Source: Firmicutes bacterium ADurb.Bin146
GTDB taxonomy: Bacteria > Bacillota > Clostridia > DUPQ01
NCBI GenBank assembly: GCA_002070475.1
Contig: MWDI01000063.1
Location: 1 to 64,000 of the forward strand
Direction of reading: 5' to 3'
Length of the DNA: 64,000 nucleotides
A model generated the notes under the pieces. The model saw only the letters and a program-made list of their open reading frames with translations, was not told where the DNA came from and did not search any database. Position numbers and translations under genes: made by a program. Shown here piece after piece: positions 51,944-61,575 of this stretch. Positions within the stretch are counted from its first letter, which is position 1. Every line of letters starts with the position of its first letter.

Positions 51944-52168
51944 ATGAGAAATTTACGTACTAGAAATTGGAAAAAAGGTAGTGCGGCAGCGGAAGCATCA
52001 ATTGTTCTTCCCCTAATACTGATGCTTGTAATATCTGTTATCTTTTGTGCAGTAAAAATTAGTTTTGTAGAAATTGAAGTGGATATATACGACCTTACAT
52101 CTAGAATTAAAACTTTTGATAGTATGGGAAGAAAGGCAGATGTAATATACGATGCGTTTTTTGAGTAG
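51944..52168 (+). CDS. TadE-like pseudopilin-type protein
   Basis: This 74-residue protein has a short basic N-terminus followed by GSAAAEASIVLPLILMLV, the class of prepilin/TadE segment in which a glycine precedes the cleavage site and a glutamate occupies position +5 or +6. A single hydrophobic helix follows (about 15-35). Such proteins are minor pilins of Tad/Flp systems. No ribosome binding site is visible for the ATG; an upstream TTG gives a longer frame, also without one. It overlaps the next gene by 17 bases. Confidence 0.72.
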   Translation: MRNLRTRNWKKGSAAAEASIVLPLILMLVISVIFCAVKISFVEIEVDIYDLTSRIKTFDSMGRKADVIYDAFFE

Positions 52169-54131
52169 AAAAAAGGGGGTAATAACAACTTTTGTTGCAG
52201 TGATAACTCCTGTAATCATACTGCTTGTATTAGTGCTATCAGACATTTACCTTGCAAGGAATGCCCTTGCTGCAGCAAAAAATGCGCTAAAAGCATCATG
52301 CGGATGTGTTTTAAGCCAATTCAGCACATACATGAAAGATGAATATTCGCTATACGGTTATGAAATGAGCGATGCAGAAGCTTTTTATATTATTAATGAG
52401 TCGCTAAAAGAATCCTGCATCGGTAATGGTTTATATAAAATGGCTATTGAAGATATGCAGATAATAAGAACAAAACCTTTATCTGATTATCCTGTTGCTA
52501 TGGAGCAAATCAATACTTTGATGGAGGATGAAATATTTAAGCAGATTATTGAGCAAACAAATGAAAGAATCAAGGTTTTTTCTAAAATAAAAGATGCTAC
52601 AAGAATCCTTAATATAAAGATGCAGATAGATGAACTGATAGGAGGCTTAAAAAATGCTCATACTTCACTTAAACAGACGGTTGAGGAAATAAATTCCAGT
52701 CAGTATTACTATGATTTGATGGAAATAGTACGTGTGGTTGATGCATTATATAATGATATGCTTATATGTTTGAACAGCGATAATCAGAATGAAATTGATT
52801 CATCATCAATAATTAAAAAGCAAATTATGGATATAATTAAAATAAATATTGATAATATTGTATATGTATTAAAAGAATATAATTATAAAGCAGTAAATCT
52901 GCTGCAGGAGATGATTAATACATATGCTGATATTCACATACTTTCAAAAAGCTTAATGAGGGCAGCTGATGGTATTAAGGATTGTCCTGTTTATTTGTCT
53001 GAAGTTGTGAAACTTTGTACAGATGCTGTTTATGAGATGGAAGATTCTTTTTCATTATCGGTTTTAGAACAACTGAAAAATGTTCTTGATAGAAATGCTG
53101 ATTGTCTTGATACAGCTGTAAAATATATGATTGATGCAGTAAATGAATCTCAAGAAGTTTCGCTATATGAGGTTTTCAGTAATGGTTTTAGTGTATACTG
53201 TGATGCAATTTATGATCCTGATTTCCTTGATTCGTTTTTAATTTCAGTAATCGATGATACTTTTAACGATGAAAGGTTTACGCTAAAAAAAATAGCGGAG
53301 GAATTGCTGAATTCCATAATTATAAATGATATGGAAATAGACTCCTTTATAACTTTGCTCTCAGAAAGTTATGATGATACATATTTATTTAATGTTGATA
53401 CTACAAAGAATACCTCCAGAAGCATATTTTCATCATTTAACGATTTATCGGATATACTGTCACACCTAAAAGAAGATATTTTCCTTAATGAATACATAAT
53501 GCTGTATATGAATAGTTTTAATGACTCAAAAACAATAACAGGTAAAAACAGATATCTAGATTCAGAAGTTGAATACATAATTTTCGGGAACAGGGATAAT
53601 GAAAAGAATATAAAATCATGCAAAGCTTTTATTATGGCAGTACGTTTTGCGTGTAATGCTATTCATGTGTATACTGACCTGCCCAAAAGAAGTAAGGCAG
53701 AAGCAATTGGAGCTTGTCTCGCTGGAAGCTGGTCATTCGGGGTAGCAACGCCTATAGCAAAAAATCTGGTATTATGCTCATGGGCTTTATCAGAATCAGC
53801 ATATGATACAGATATTTTATTAAAAGGAGGGAATTGTCCAATCATTAAAATGAGCGGGGATTGGCAACTTAAAATAGATATAGGTAAAGGCGTCAGCAAG
53901 ACTCCTGAGTGGCTAAAAATTGATTATGAAGATTATTTAAGGATTCTTTTATGTACCAAAAATAACAAGGATAAAGTATTAAGGATTTTGGATTTGATAT
54001 CTCTTAATTCTCCAAATAGTATTGATATGTCTGCAGTTAGCTGTGGTATCAAGATATGTGCAAATTTAAAGTATAAGGGCTTTTTGGGAGTAGAAAGGAA
54101 TTTTTATGTGGAAGCAGAAGATTCATACTAA
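52152..54131 (+). CDS. Large exported protein of the Tad-like cluster (DUF5702-like)
   Basis: This 659-residue protein begins RKKGVITTFVAVITPVIILLVLVLSDIY, a TadG-like N-terminal helix (cited as residues about 6-30). The long remainder is helical and rich in charged residues, with a cysteine-bearing segment near the C-terminus (about 515-545). It resembles DUF5702-type proteins that accompany pseudopilin genes in Clostridia. It overlaps the TadE-like gene upstream by 17 bases and the following gene by 26. No catalytic motif is seen; it probably sits in the outer face of the membrane. Confidence 0.7.
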   Translation: MRFLSRKKGVITTFVAVITPVIILLVLVLSDIYLARNALAAAKNALKASCGCVLSQFSTYMKDEYSLYGYEMSDAEAFYIINESLKESCIGNGLYKMAIEDMQIIRTKPLSDYPVAMEQINTLMEDEIFKQIIEQTNERIKVFSKIKDATRILNIKMQIDELIGGLKNAHTSLKQTVEEINSSQYYYDLMEIVRVVDALYNDMLICLNSDNQNEIDSSSIIKKQIMDIIKINIDNIVYVLKEYNYKAVNLLQEMINTYADIHILSKSLMRAADGIKDCPVYLSEVVKLCTDAVYEMEDSFSLSVLEQLKNVLDRNADCLDTAVKYMIDAVNESQEVSLYEVFSNGFSVYCDAIYDPDFLDSFLISVIDDTFNDERFTLKKIAEELLNSIIINDMEIDSFITLLSESYDDTYLFNVDTTKNTSRSIFSSFNDLSDILSHLKEDIFLNEYIMLYMNSFNDSKTITGKNRYLDSEVEYIIFGNRDNEKNIKSCKAFIMAVRFACNAIHVYTDLPKRSKAEAIGACLAGSWSFGVATPIAKNLVLCSWALSESAYDTDILLKGGNCPIIKMSGDWQLKIDIGKGVSKTPEWLKIDYEDYLRILLCTKNNKDKVLRILDLISLNSPNSIDMSAVSCGIKICANLKYKGFLGVERNFYVEAEDSY

Positions 54132-54876
54132 AGGCAGAATAGCCGCAGAAACCTGTATTTGTTCACTTGTACTTCTATTAGTGCTCATGCTTTGTATACA
54201 GATTAACAATTATATCAAGACATACTCAAAAGTGTTGTCAGAACTAGACAAAAGACTTTATGATACAGCAGTCATTTATCATGCTACTGAAACATACTTA
54301 ATTGATGTAATTACAAGAATTGATACTGATAATGTTGATAATATAAGATATGTCGCAATTCCATGTGATTATTATTTTACGCTAGGAATATATGCCGACT
54401 ATAATGGAATTCTTGGAAAGAATAAAATATCTGTTAAAACAGTTTCTGCAAAATGGTCTGGAGATGGTATAAGAGCAGCTGATGAGAATATATGGAATCT
54501 GAATCCTTTTGAACGTGGTGAAGCTATACATAAGATGATGGGTGCAAATCTTGACCTTAATTTTCCTACTTTTGATATATATGACCCTTATTCACAAGAA
54601 GCAATATCAATAATAAGCATTAATATTAAGGACGAAAGTTATCAGTCAGGATCAGGCTTAAAGAAAAAAATCAAGCAGCAGATTGATTCAGTTAATGAGT
54701 TTTCATATGGGAAATATGGCTCTATGTCTATTTCTGATAAAGATATATATTCTAAAACCGTTATAGTAGTCATACCTATAGAGAAGCTTAATTCACATCA
54801 GTCAAAACAAATTAATGATATGTTTAGGTATGCTGAAGATATGGGTATTAATCTTGAGATAAAGAAATTTCAGTAG
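54106..54876 (+). CDS. Third pseudopilin-like protein of the Tad-like cluster
   Basis: This 256-residue protein has a basic start (MWKQKIHTKGRIAAE) and a hydrophobic helix (about 17-38) with a glycine and glutamate at the prepilin-like position, so it is a third TadE/F-type membrane-anchored protein. The extracytoplasmic part is alpha/beta and unassigned. AAGGAAT is well placed before the ATG. It is followed 57 bases later by a patatin-like gene on the same strand. Confidence 0.66.
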   Translation: MWKQKIHTKGRIAAETCICSLVLLLVLMLCIQINNYIKTYSKVLSELDKRLYDTAVIYHATETYLIDVITRIDTDNVDNIRYVAIPCDYYFTLGIYADYNGILGKNKISVKTVSAKWSGDGIRAADENIWNLNPFERGEAIHKMMGANLDLNFPTFDIYDPYSQEAISIISINIKDESYQSGSGLKKKIKQQIDSVNEFSYGKYGSMSISDKDIYSKTVIVVIPIEKLNSHQSKQINDMFRYAEDMGINLEIKKFQ

Positions 54877-54932
54877 TTACAATTGTAAAATACTCTGTAA
54901 TTATATATAATCATTCCAGGTAGGTAAAGAAC

Positions 54933-56252
54933 TTGAAATATCAGCTTGTGCTTGCTGGCGGAGGAGCTAGGGGCTCATATCAGATAGGCGTATGGAAAGC
55001 TCTAAGAGAGCTGAATATCGAAATTGACATGGTTATAGGAACATCAGTCGGCTCCATAAACGGAGCGGCTGTTGTTTGTGATGCTTTTGAGCAGGCTGAG
55101 CATTTATGGAAAACGTTAGATATGCCTACTCTTTTCGATATCACTTACAGCAAAGAAGATGGAGAACCTAATACATCAGAGTATATCGAATCAATTTTAA
55201 AAAACAAAGGGTTGGATACTTCTACACTGAAATGCTATCTAGAACAGGTTATAGATGAGGATGTACTTAGAAAATCACCAATAGATTATGCTTTAGTGAC
55301 CTTTTCTTTAACACAGATGAAACCTGTAATTTTATTTAAGAAGGATATTCCAAATGGGAAGGTTGTAGACTTTATTCTAGCCAGCTCTGCTGTTCCCGGA
55401 TTTAAAAAACAGGAAATTGATGGTGAGCATTACATAGATGGTGGAATATATGATAATTTGCCTGTAAATATATTAATTGACCATGGTTATAAAAATATTA
55501 TTGCTGTAAGCAATGCTGCAATAGGGGTATATAGGAAAGTCAAAGAATCGGATGCGAAAATCATATACATTGAAAACCAGCAGATACAGGGTGGAATACT
55601 GGAATTTGATCCGGCAATTGCTAAGAAGAATATAATGCTAGGCTATCTTGATGGCATGAAAGCTTTTGGTAAATATATCGGACAATGTTATTATATTTCA
55701 GATACAGCTAATCATGATTATGCAAAACCCTTGACAGAAAAAGAGATTGAAATGCTTTATCTTAATGTAAAGAAAAATAAAAGCAATGTTATGGGAACTG
55801 TAGTACAATTTTCACTGTTAAGGACATTAAGAAACCATACAAACGGCTTGCTAAGTGCAAAAAATGCTTTCTTTGCAGCAATGGAAATCACTGCAGAAAT
55901 ATTTGGAATAGAAAAAGTAAGACCATATACACCTGAACAGCTGATAACAAAAATTATGGCGGCTTACCGGTCAGTAAAATCTGAGCATGTTCAGATAATG
56001 AAAGAAAAAAAAGGTTTATTAAGAAATATGCTGAAAAAGATATGGGATAAGGATAAAGTCAGAATTAATAAGAAAGCTGCTAAAAAGCTTTTCCTCGGGC
56101 AGGTTCTTATTGACAAAAATAATCCTTCCATTAGCTCAAATACTTCGACAGAGCATCTTATAGCTAATCTTTTCATATATCTTATGTTGTGGAGACGTAA
56201 AAAAATTAAAAAAAAGACTGGAGATAATAATGGAAGAGATAATAAGGAATAA
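54933..56252 (+). CDS. Patatin-like phospholipase
   Basis: This 439-residue protein has the patatin catalytic set: the oxyanion loop GGGARGSYQIG (about 9-19), nucleophile serine in GTSVG (about 37-41) and the DGG dyad in YIDGGIYDN (about 168). It should hydrolyse acyl lipids. Residues after 280 form an extra helical, basic region with no recognised domain. Translation begins at TTG after a GGTAGGT site. The HAD gene overlaps its 3' end by 23 bases. Confidence 0.86.
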   Translation: MKYQLVLAGGGARGSYQIGVWKALRELNIEIDMVIGTSVGSINGAAVVCDAFEQAEHLWKTLDMPTLFDITYSKEDGEPNTSEYIESILKNKGLDTSTLKCYLEQVIDEDVLRKSPIDYALVTFSLTQMKPVILFKKDIPNGKVVDFILASSAVPGFKKQEIDGEHYIDGGIYDNLPVNILIDHGYKNIIAVSNAAIGVYRKVKESDAKIIYIENQQIQGGILEFDPAIAKKNIMLGYLDGMKAFGKYIGQCYYISDTANHDYAKPLTEKEIEMLYLNVKKNKSNVMGTVVQFSLLRTLRNHTNGLLSAKNAFFAAMEITAEIFGIEKVRPYTPEQLITKIMAAYRSVKSEHVQIMKEKKGLLRNMLKKIWDKDKVRINKKAAKKLFLGQVLIDKNNPSISSNTSTEHLIANLFIYLMLWRRKKIKKKTGDNNGRDNKE

Positions 56253-57006
56253 AGACGGTTTTATAATAGATATGGATGGAGTGCTATATCACGGTAACAA
56301 TATTCTGCAAGGCGCTTTAGAATTTGTAGACTGGCTTAAAGATAATGACAAGAAATACTTGTTTTTAACAAACAGTTCTGAACGTTCTCCAAGAGAACTT
56401 TCACAAAAACTTGGTAGACTTGGCATAAATGTTGAAGAAGAACATTTTTATACTTCTGCGATTGCAACTGCTATTTTTTTAGCATCACAATCACCCAAGT
56501 GTTCTGCATACATAATTGGAGAACCTGGTCTTATAAATGCATTGTATGATGTGGGAATAACTATGAATGATGTGAGTCCAGAATATGTTATAATTGGAGA
56601 AACAAGGTCGTATAGTTTTGAAAAAATTGAAAAGGCAGTACAGCTGGTTCAAAAAGGCGCAAAACTTATAGGTACTAATCCCGATAGGACCGGACCGACC
56701 GAAAAAGGAATAATGCCTGCGACAGGAGCATTAGCAGTACCTATTGAAATTGCTACAAATAAGAAAGCTTATTACATAGGAAAACCTAATCCGTTAATGA
56801 TGAGACATGCCTTGAAAAAGCTGGGAACAGATGTACGGAACACTATAATAATAGGGGATCGAATGGATACAGATATAGTAGCAGGTATAGAAAGCGAGAT
56901 AGATACAATATTGGTGTTAAGCGGAGTTACCAATCAAATAAATATTCATAACTTCTCTTATATGCCAAAATATATTTATTCAAATGTGGGTGAAGTAATA
57001 AAATAG
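56230..57006 (+). CDS. HAD-IIA family phosphatase (NagD-like)
   Basis: This 258-residue phosphatase has HAD motif I FIIDMDGVLY (about 11-20), motif II LFLTNSSERS (about 44), a C2 cap and motif IV IIGDRMDTDI (about 210). NagD relatives dephosphorylate sugar phosphates, nucleotides or nitrophenyl phosphates; the substrate here is unknown. A GGAG site seven bases before the ATG and the overlap with the patatin gene indicate coupled translation. Confidence 0.9.
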   Translation: MEEIIRNKDGFIIDMDGVLYHGNNILQGALEFVDWLKDNDKKYLFLTNSSERSPRELSQKLGRLGINVEEEHFYTSAIATAIFLASQSPKCSAYIIGEPGLINALYDVGITMNDVSPEYVIIGETRSYSFEKIEKAVQLVQKGAKLIGTNPDRTGPTEKGIMPATGALAVPIEIATNKKAYYIGKPNPLMMRHALKKLGTDVRNTIIIGDRMDTDIVAGIESEIDTILVLSGVTNQINIHNFSYMPKYIYSNVGEVIK

Positions 57007-57024
57007 AATTATTAAAAAAAGAGT

Positions 57025-57053
57025 TTGACAATGCATGGTATATATGATATTGT
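57025..57053 (+). promoter_or_regulatory. Promoter of rho
   Basis: Perfect TTGACA, 17-nt spacer, TATTGT. The predicted leader is about 62 nt and AT-rich without an obvious structure. Confidence 0.62.
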
Positions 57054-57121
57054 AAATACTCGATAAATATTAATCTATTATTTATTATTAAATATCAGAA
57101 AATAAATTAGTGAGGATATTA

Positions 57122-58681
57122 ATGAACGAGGACGAGATTTTAAGGTCGAAATCCATTGCGGATTTGCGGATTATTGCTAAAACGCTAGGCGTTAAAAGCG
57201 TAACGATTATGAGGAAAGATGACATAATCAATAGGATTTTGGAAATAAGCAAACCAGAAGAGTTAAAAACTGAGAAAGAACAACTCAACGAAGAAGTTGA
57301 TGTTGCTGATGCAACAAAAATTCTTGAAACTGTAACACAGGATGCGCCAAAGAAACCAAGATATCTTTTGTCAAAGATGGCAAAAGAATCTGAAACTCCT
57401 AAACCTGTTAAGGAAGAAAAAAAGAATAGACACGTAATTAAAACGCATAATTCAACGGTTATTGCACCTACTGCACAGCAACAGGATACAAATATCCAGC
57501 AAACTGAAGATAAGTTTGCAGAAAATGAGATTCCTGAAGAGTATGCAGACGGTCAGTTTGATGAAGTATGCGGAGTGCTTGAAGTGCTTCCAGACGGTTA
57601 TGGATTCTTGCGTACAGACAATTACTCATACGGACCCAAGGACATCTATGTAGCACCAAACCAGATACGTAAATATGGCGTTAAAACGGGAGACATGATA
57701 TTCGGGATAGGAAAACCGAAAAAAGAGAACGAAAAATTCCAAGCTTTGCAACATGTTCTAAAAGTTAATGATGATGATCCATCAAAAGTATTTACCAGAA
57801 AACCTTTTGATACGCTTACTCCTATATTCCCTGAGGAAAGACTTACCTTAGAGAATAATCCTAAAGATTATTCAACTAGGATAATAGACCTTATTGCTCC
57901 TATTGGAAAAGGACAAAGAGGAATGATAGTATCACCTCCAAAAGCAGGAAAGACAGTGCTTTTAAAAAAAATTGCAAATAGCATTACCCTGAATCACCCC
58001 AATGTGGAACTAATAGTGCTTCTTATTGATGAAAGACCTGAAGAAGTAACAGATATGCAAAGATCAGTCAAGGGCGAGATAGTGTATTCAACTTTTGACA
58101 AGGTTCCCGAGAATCACGTTAAAGTATCTGAGATGGTTCTAGAAAGAGCACAAAGGCTTGTTGAACATGGCAAGGATGTGGTAATACTTCTTGACAGTAT
58201 AACAAGGCTTGCTAGAGCGCATAACCTTACGATGACTCCCACAGGAAGAACATTGTCAGGAGGCCTTGATCCTGGAGCTCTTCACGCTCCAAAGAAATTT
58301 TTCGGTTCTGCCAGAAATATTGAATTCGGTGGAAGCCTAACGGTTATTGCAACAGCTCTTGTTGAAACAGGCAGCAGAATGGATGATGTTATTTATGAGG
58401 AATTTAAAGGTACTGGAAATATGGAACTTCATCTTGACAGGAAACTTTCAGAAAAGAGGATATTCCCAGCTATTGATATAAATAAATCAGGGACTAGAAG
58501 AGAAGAGCTTCTGCTTAATAAGAAGGAACTTGAAAGCATATGGACTATAAGACGTGCTATGAGCAACATGGGAACTGCAGAAGTAACGGAATGGATGATA
58601 GATAAGCTTGTAAAGACTAAAAACAATGCTGAATTTGTAAGCAGTATCAATATTAAACAGTCTGCAGTAATGGAATATTGA
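57122..58681 (+). CDS. rho: Transcription termination factor Rho
   Basis: This 519-residue hexameric RNA helicase has an N-terminal SAP-like segment (about 1-45), a cold-shock-type RNA-binding domain ([15 protein letters not shown], about 145-160), Walker [12 protein letters not shown] (about 275) and the Q- and R-loops of RecA-like motors. Between SAP and cold-shock parts lies a charged, low-complexity insert (about 50-135), which makes it about 100 residues longer than E. coli Rho; such N-terminal inserts are known in several Clostridia. The start ATG follows GTGAGGA; a GTG in that site is rejected. Confidence 0.95.
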   Translation: MNEDEILRSKSIADLRIIAKTLGVKSVTIMRKDDIINRILEISKPEELKTEKEQLNEEVDVADATKILETVTQDAPKKPRYLLSKMAKESETPKPVKEEKKNRHVIKTHNSTVIAPTAQQQDTNIQQTEDKFAENEIPEEYADGQFDEVCGVLEVLPDGYGFLRTDNYSYGPKDIYVAPNQIRKYGVKTGDMIFGIGKPKKENEKFQALQHVLKVNDDDPSKVFTRKPFDTLTPIFPEERLTLENNPKDYSTRIIDLIAPIGKGQRGMIVSPPKAGKTVLLKKIANSITLNHPNVELIVLLIDERPEEVTDMQRSVKGEIVYSTFDKVPENHVKVSEMVLERAQRLVEHGKDVVILLDSITRLARAHNLTMTPTGRTLSGGLDPGALHAPKKFFGSARNIEFGGSLTVIATALVETGSRMDDVIYEEFKGTGNMELHLDRKLSEKRIFPAIDINKSGTRREELLLNKKELESIWTIRRAMSNMGTAEVTEWMIDKLVKTKNNAEFVSSINIKQSAVMEY

Positions 58682-58721
58682 TTTAGAGTATAGTCTGTAT
58701 AGATTATTACAAAAAATATTA

Positions 58722-58750
58722 TTGAAATGACAAAAGTAGTGTGGTATAAT
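58722..58750 (+). promoter_or_regulatory. Promoter of rpmE
   Basis: TTGAAA, 17-nt spacer and a perfect TATAAT. The predicted leader is about 25 nt and ends at the ribosome binding site. Confidence 0.75.
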
Positions 58751-58781
58751 CACGCTTGCGTCAATTTAGGAGGTGATTAGG

Positions 58782-58982
58782 ATGAAAAAAGATACACATC
58801 CAAAGTACTATAAGACAACAGCGACCTGTGCATGCGGGAACGTGTTTGAAATAGGTTCAACGAAGAAAGACATCAAAGTAGAAATTTGTTCAAACTGCCA
58901 TCCATATTTTACAGGAAAACAGAAGCTTGTAGACTCTGGCGGAAGAGTAGACAAATTCAAGAAAAAATACGGTATTTCATAA
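58782..58982 (+). CDS. rpmE: 50S ribosomal protein L31
   Basis: This 66-residue protein is the zinc-binding (C+) form of L31: CACG near residue 14 and CSNCHP near 36 supply the ligands. It bridges the ribosomal subunits. The start is ATG 58782 behind AGGAGGTGATT; the upstream GTG lies within that site. It is followed by a strong terminator. Confidence 0.95.
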   Translation: MKKDTHPKYYKTTATCACGNVFEIGSTKKDIKVEICSNCHPYFTGKQKLVDSGGRVDKFKKKYGIS

Positions 58983-58994
58983 TTAAAGGAAAGG

Positions 58995-59025
58995 CGGGTT
59001 GTCAAAAAGCAACCCGATTTTTTTA
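58995..59025 (+). terminator. Terminator of rpmE, abutting the next start codon
   Basis: CGGGTTG and CAACCCG form a seven-base stem with an eight-base loop and run into eight T. Only a few bases separate it from the DUF1385 start at 59030. Confidence 0.9.
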
Positions 59026-59029
59026 TAAC

Positions 59030-59944
59030 ATGCGAAAGACATCAATTGGCGGTTCTGCATTATTAGAAGGCATAATGATGATAGGACCGTATAAAAAAGC
59101 TATAGCTGTCAGAAAACCAGATGGTGATATTGAGCTGAATGTTGAAAATCTGCCAAAAAAAAGAAAGATATCAAAAATCCCTGTGGTTAGAGGAGCTTAT
59201 TCGCTTATTTATCAGATGGTTTTAAGTATAAAAGCTTTAACATATGCTGCTTCTTTCTATGACTTAGAAGAAGATGATAAGTCTGAGATAGAAGGCAATG
59301 TAGCTTTAAAAAAGCCTGAAGATAAAGAAACTTTAAGTAAGACAGCAATATTCTTTGCTATACTTCTATCAATAGGAATAACAGTTGGATTGTTTATTTT
59401 ACTTCCTAATTTTATAATCGGTCTTCTTAAAATTCAGAGTAACATAGTAAATAATCTTTTAGAAGGTATTTTGAGAATAGCGATTTTTATCGGTTATTTA
59501 GTTGCAGTAACCTTAATGAAGGATATTAAAAGAGTGTGGATGTATCATGGAGCAGAACATAAGACTATAAACTGCTACGAGGCAGGGGAGGAGCTTTCAG
59601 TTGGAAATGTCATGAAGTATCCAACAAGCAATCGCAGATGTGGTACAAGTTTCCTTTTTCTTGTTATGGCAGTATCAATTATTGTATTTTCCTTTGTCGG
59701 ATGGCATTCAATGCTCTTAAATATTGTGATTAGGATACTGTTACTTCCTTTAGTTGCAGGTTTTGCGTTTGAACTTATAAAAGTAGCAGGAAGACATGAT
59801 AATTTTTTATCTAAGATTATATCTGCTCCTGGTATGCTGTTTCAAAAGCTTACTGCAAAAGAACCAGATGAAAAAATGGTTGAGTGTGCAATAATGGCAT
59901 TCAATGCTGTATTGCCACAAGATGAAGAAGAGGCGAAATGGTAA
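59030..59944 (+). CDS. DUF1385-family membrane protein
   Basis: This 304-residue protein begins MRKTSIGGSALLEGIMMIGP, the usual DUF1385 start, and has about four membrane helices. YHGAEHKTINCYEAGEELSV (about 170-190) and NRRCGTSFLF are the family core. It is a metal-dependent-looking membrane protein of unknown function, usually found beside prmC and prfA in Firmicutes, as here (prmC overlaps by seven bases). A longer frame from 58886 would translate through the rpmE stop and terminator and is rejected. There is no ribosome binding site before the ATG. Confidence 0.86.
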   Translation: MRKTSIGGSALLEGIMMIGPYKKAIAVRKPDGDIELNVENLPKKRKISKIPVVRGAYSLIYQMVLSIKALTYAASFYDLEEDDKSEIEGNVALKKPEDKETLSKTAIFFAILLSIGITVGLFILLPNFIIGLLKIQSNIVNNLLEGILRIAIFIGYLVAVTLMKDIKRVWMYHGAEHKTINCYEAGEELSVGNVMKYPTSNRRCGTSFLFLVMAVSIIVFSFVGWHSMLLNIVIRILLLPLVAGFAFELIKVAGRHDNFLSKIISAPGMLFQKLTAKEPDEKMVECAIMAFNAVLPQDEEEAKW

Positions 59945-60768
59945 TATCTCAGTTAATCAGTTCGTATTCCGGATTTTTTACGGACAAGAAAGAAATGTAC
60001 TATTTGCTTGAAGAAATCTTCAATAAAGATATTTCATATTTCTATGCGCATCAAGACGAACTGGTGGATGAAAGCAAATCTAAACTTTTGCTTGAATATG
60101 CAAAAAGGCGAATAAAAAAAGAACCTATCGAGTATATCTTAAAAAAAGCAAATTTCTACGGAAACGAATTTTATGTGGATTCGAATGTTCTTATACCACG
60201 AAATGATACTGAAGTTTTGGTAGAAAAAGCTATAACAGCAGGTAAAAGCTTTGAAAACCCTAAAGTGCTTGATTTAGCATGCGGAAGCGGTTGTATAGGT
60301 ATTTCAATCGCAAAAACACTTAAGCATTGCAATGTTGTATTAAGCGATATCTGTGATGAATGTATCGAAATAGCAAAAAAGAATATATTAATAAATGATG
60401 TAAAAAGCAATTGTTATACAATAAAAAGCGATCTCTTTTCAAAAATTGAAGGTAAATTTGACGTAATTGTCTCTAACCCTCCATACATACCTATGCATGA
60501 GTATATATCACTGGACAAACAAGTGTCGGATTATGAACCTAAGCTTGCATTACTTGCAGGTGATGAAGGTACAGAGTTTTATGAATCAATATCATTAACG
60601 GCAAAATACTATTTGAATAACAAAGGGTACATCTTGTTTGAAACAGGATACAATCAAGCTTTTAAGGTTGCGAAAATACTTAAAAAGCAAGGTTACAGTG
60701 AAATTCAAATTTTTAAAGATATGCAAGGTATAGACAGAATAGTAATAGCAAAACAAAGCATGATGTAG
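59938..60768 (+). CDS. prmC: Release factor glutamine methyltransferase
   Basis: This 276-residue enzyme methylates the GGQ glutamine of release factors. Motif I VLDLACGSGCIGI (about 105-117), the catalytic NPPYIP (about 179-184) and the N-terminal five-helix domain are clear. It is translationally coupled to DUF1385. Normally prfA is next; here mazG follows and prfA is not in the window. Confidence 0.92.
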   Translation: MVISQLISSYSGFFTDKKEMYYLLEEIFNKDISYFYAHQDELVDESKSKLLLEYAKRRIKKEPIEYILKKANFYGNEFYVDSNVLIPRNDTEVLVEKAITAGKSFENPKVLDLACGSGCIGISIAKTLKHCNVVLSDICDECIEIAKKNILINDVKSNCYTIKSDLFSKIEGKFDVIVSNPPYIPMHEYISLDKQVSDYEPKLALLAGDEGTEFYESISLTAKYYLNNKGYILFETGYNQAFKVAKILKKQGYSEIQIFKDMQGIDRIVIAKQSMM

Positions 60769-60780
60769 AAGGACTTTTAA

Positions 60781-61575
60781 ATGAGCGATAACAGTAGTAA
60801 ATATAATTTCAATGATCTTTTAGATATTATGGAAAAATTAAGAAGTGATAAAGGGTGCCCTTGGGACAAAGAACAGACTCATGAATCCTTAACCAACTGC
60901 ATGATTGAAGAAGCTTATGAAGCATGTGATGCAATTTCTGAAAAAGACAGTGAAAAAATGACTGAAGAACTTGGGGATGTTCTTCTGCAAGTTGTTTTTC
61001 ATGCGCAAATAGGCAGTGAGGACGGTACATTTAACATTTACGACATTACAGATGCCATATGCAGAAAACTCATATTCAGACATCCTCACATCTTTGGAGA
61101 TAAGAAATTTAGTACATCTGCGCAGGTTCTTGAGAGCTGGGAGAAGTTGAAAATAAAAGAAAAAGGGTATGAGAGCGAATCTGACAGCATGAACAGGATT
61201 CCAAAAAACTTCCCTGCATTAATGAGAGCTTCAAAAATTCAAACCAAAGCGCAAAGAGTAGGATTTGACTGGCCTGATGTCAGTGGTGCATTCGATAAGA
61301 TATATGAAGAAACAGCAGAATTTAAACAGGCGATTGCTCAGAATGATGTTAGCAAACAAAAGGAAGAAGCAGGAGATCTGCTCTTTGCTGTTGTTAATGT
61401 GTGTAGATTTTTGGGTATTGATTCAGAGCAAAGCTTGAATGCATCCTCTGAGAAATTTATAAGAAGATTTACTCATGTGGAAAATTCTTGCATAAATAAA
61501 GGATTAAACATGAAACAGATGACAATAGAAGAATTAGATAAGTACTGGGACGAAGCAAAAAATGAGAATAGATAA
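60781..61575 (+). CDS. mazG: Nucleoside triphosphate pyrophosphohydrolase MazG
   Basis: This 264-residue enzyme has two MazG repeats that hydrolyse NTPs to NMP and pyrophosphate, clearing damaged or excess nucleotides. The first repeat has CPWDKEQTHESL (about 23-35), EEAYEA, EELGDVLLQVVFHA and the second EETAEFKQAI and EEAGDLLFAVVNV. No fused tetrapyrrole methyltransferase domain is present, unlike B. subtilis YabN. It overlaps the next gene by 14 bases. Confidence 0.94.
   Translation: MSDNSSKYNFNDLLDIMEKLRSDKGCPWDKEQTHESLTNCMIEEAYEACDAISEKDSEKMTEELGDVLLQVVFHAQIGSEDGTFNIYDITDAICRKLIFRHPHIFGDKKFSTSAQVLESWEKLKIKEKGYESESDSMNRIPKNFPALMRASKIQTKAQRVGFDWPDVSGAFDKIYEETAEFKQAIAQNDVSKQKEEAGDLLFAVVNVCRFLGIDSEQSLNASSEKFIRRFTHVENSCINKGLNMKQMTIEELDKYWDEAKNENR

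Noticed and set aside
58886-59029. N-terminal extension of the DUF1385 gene
   Set aside because: It would overlap rpmE in another frame and cross the rpmE terminator; family members begin at MRKTSIGG.
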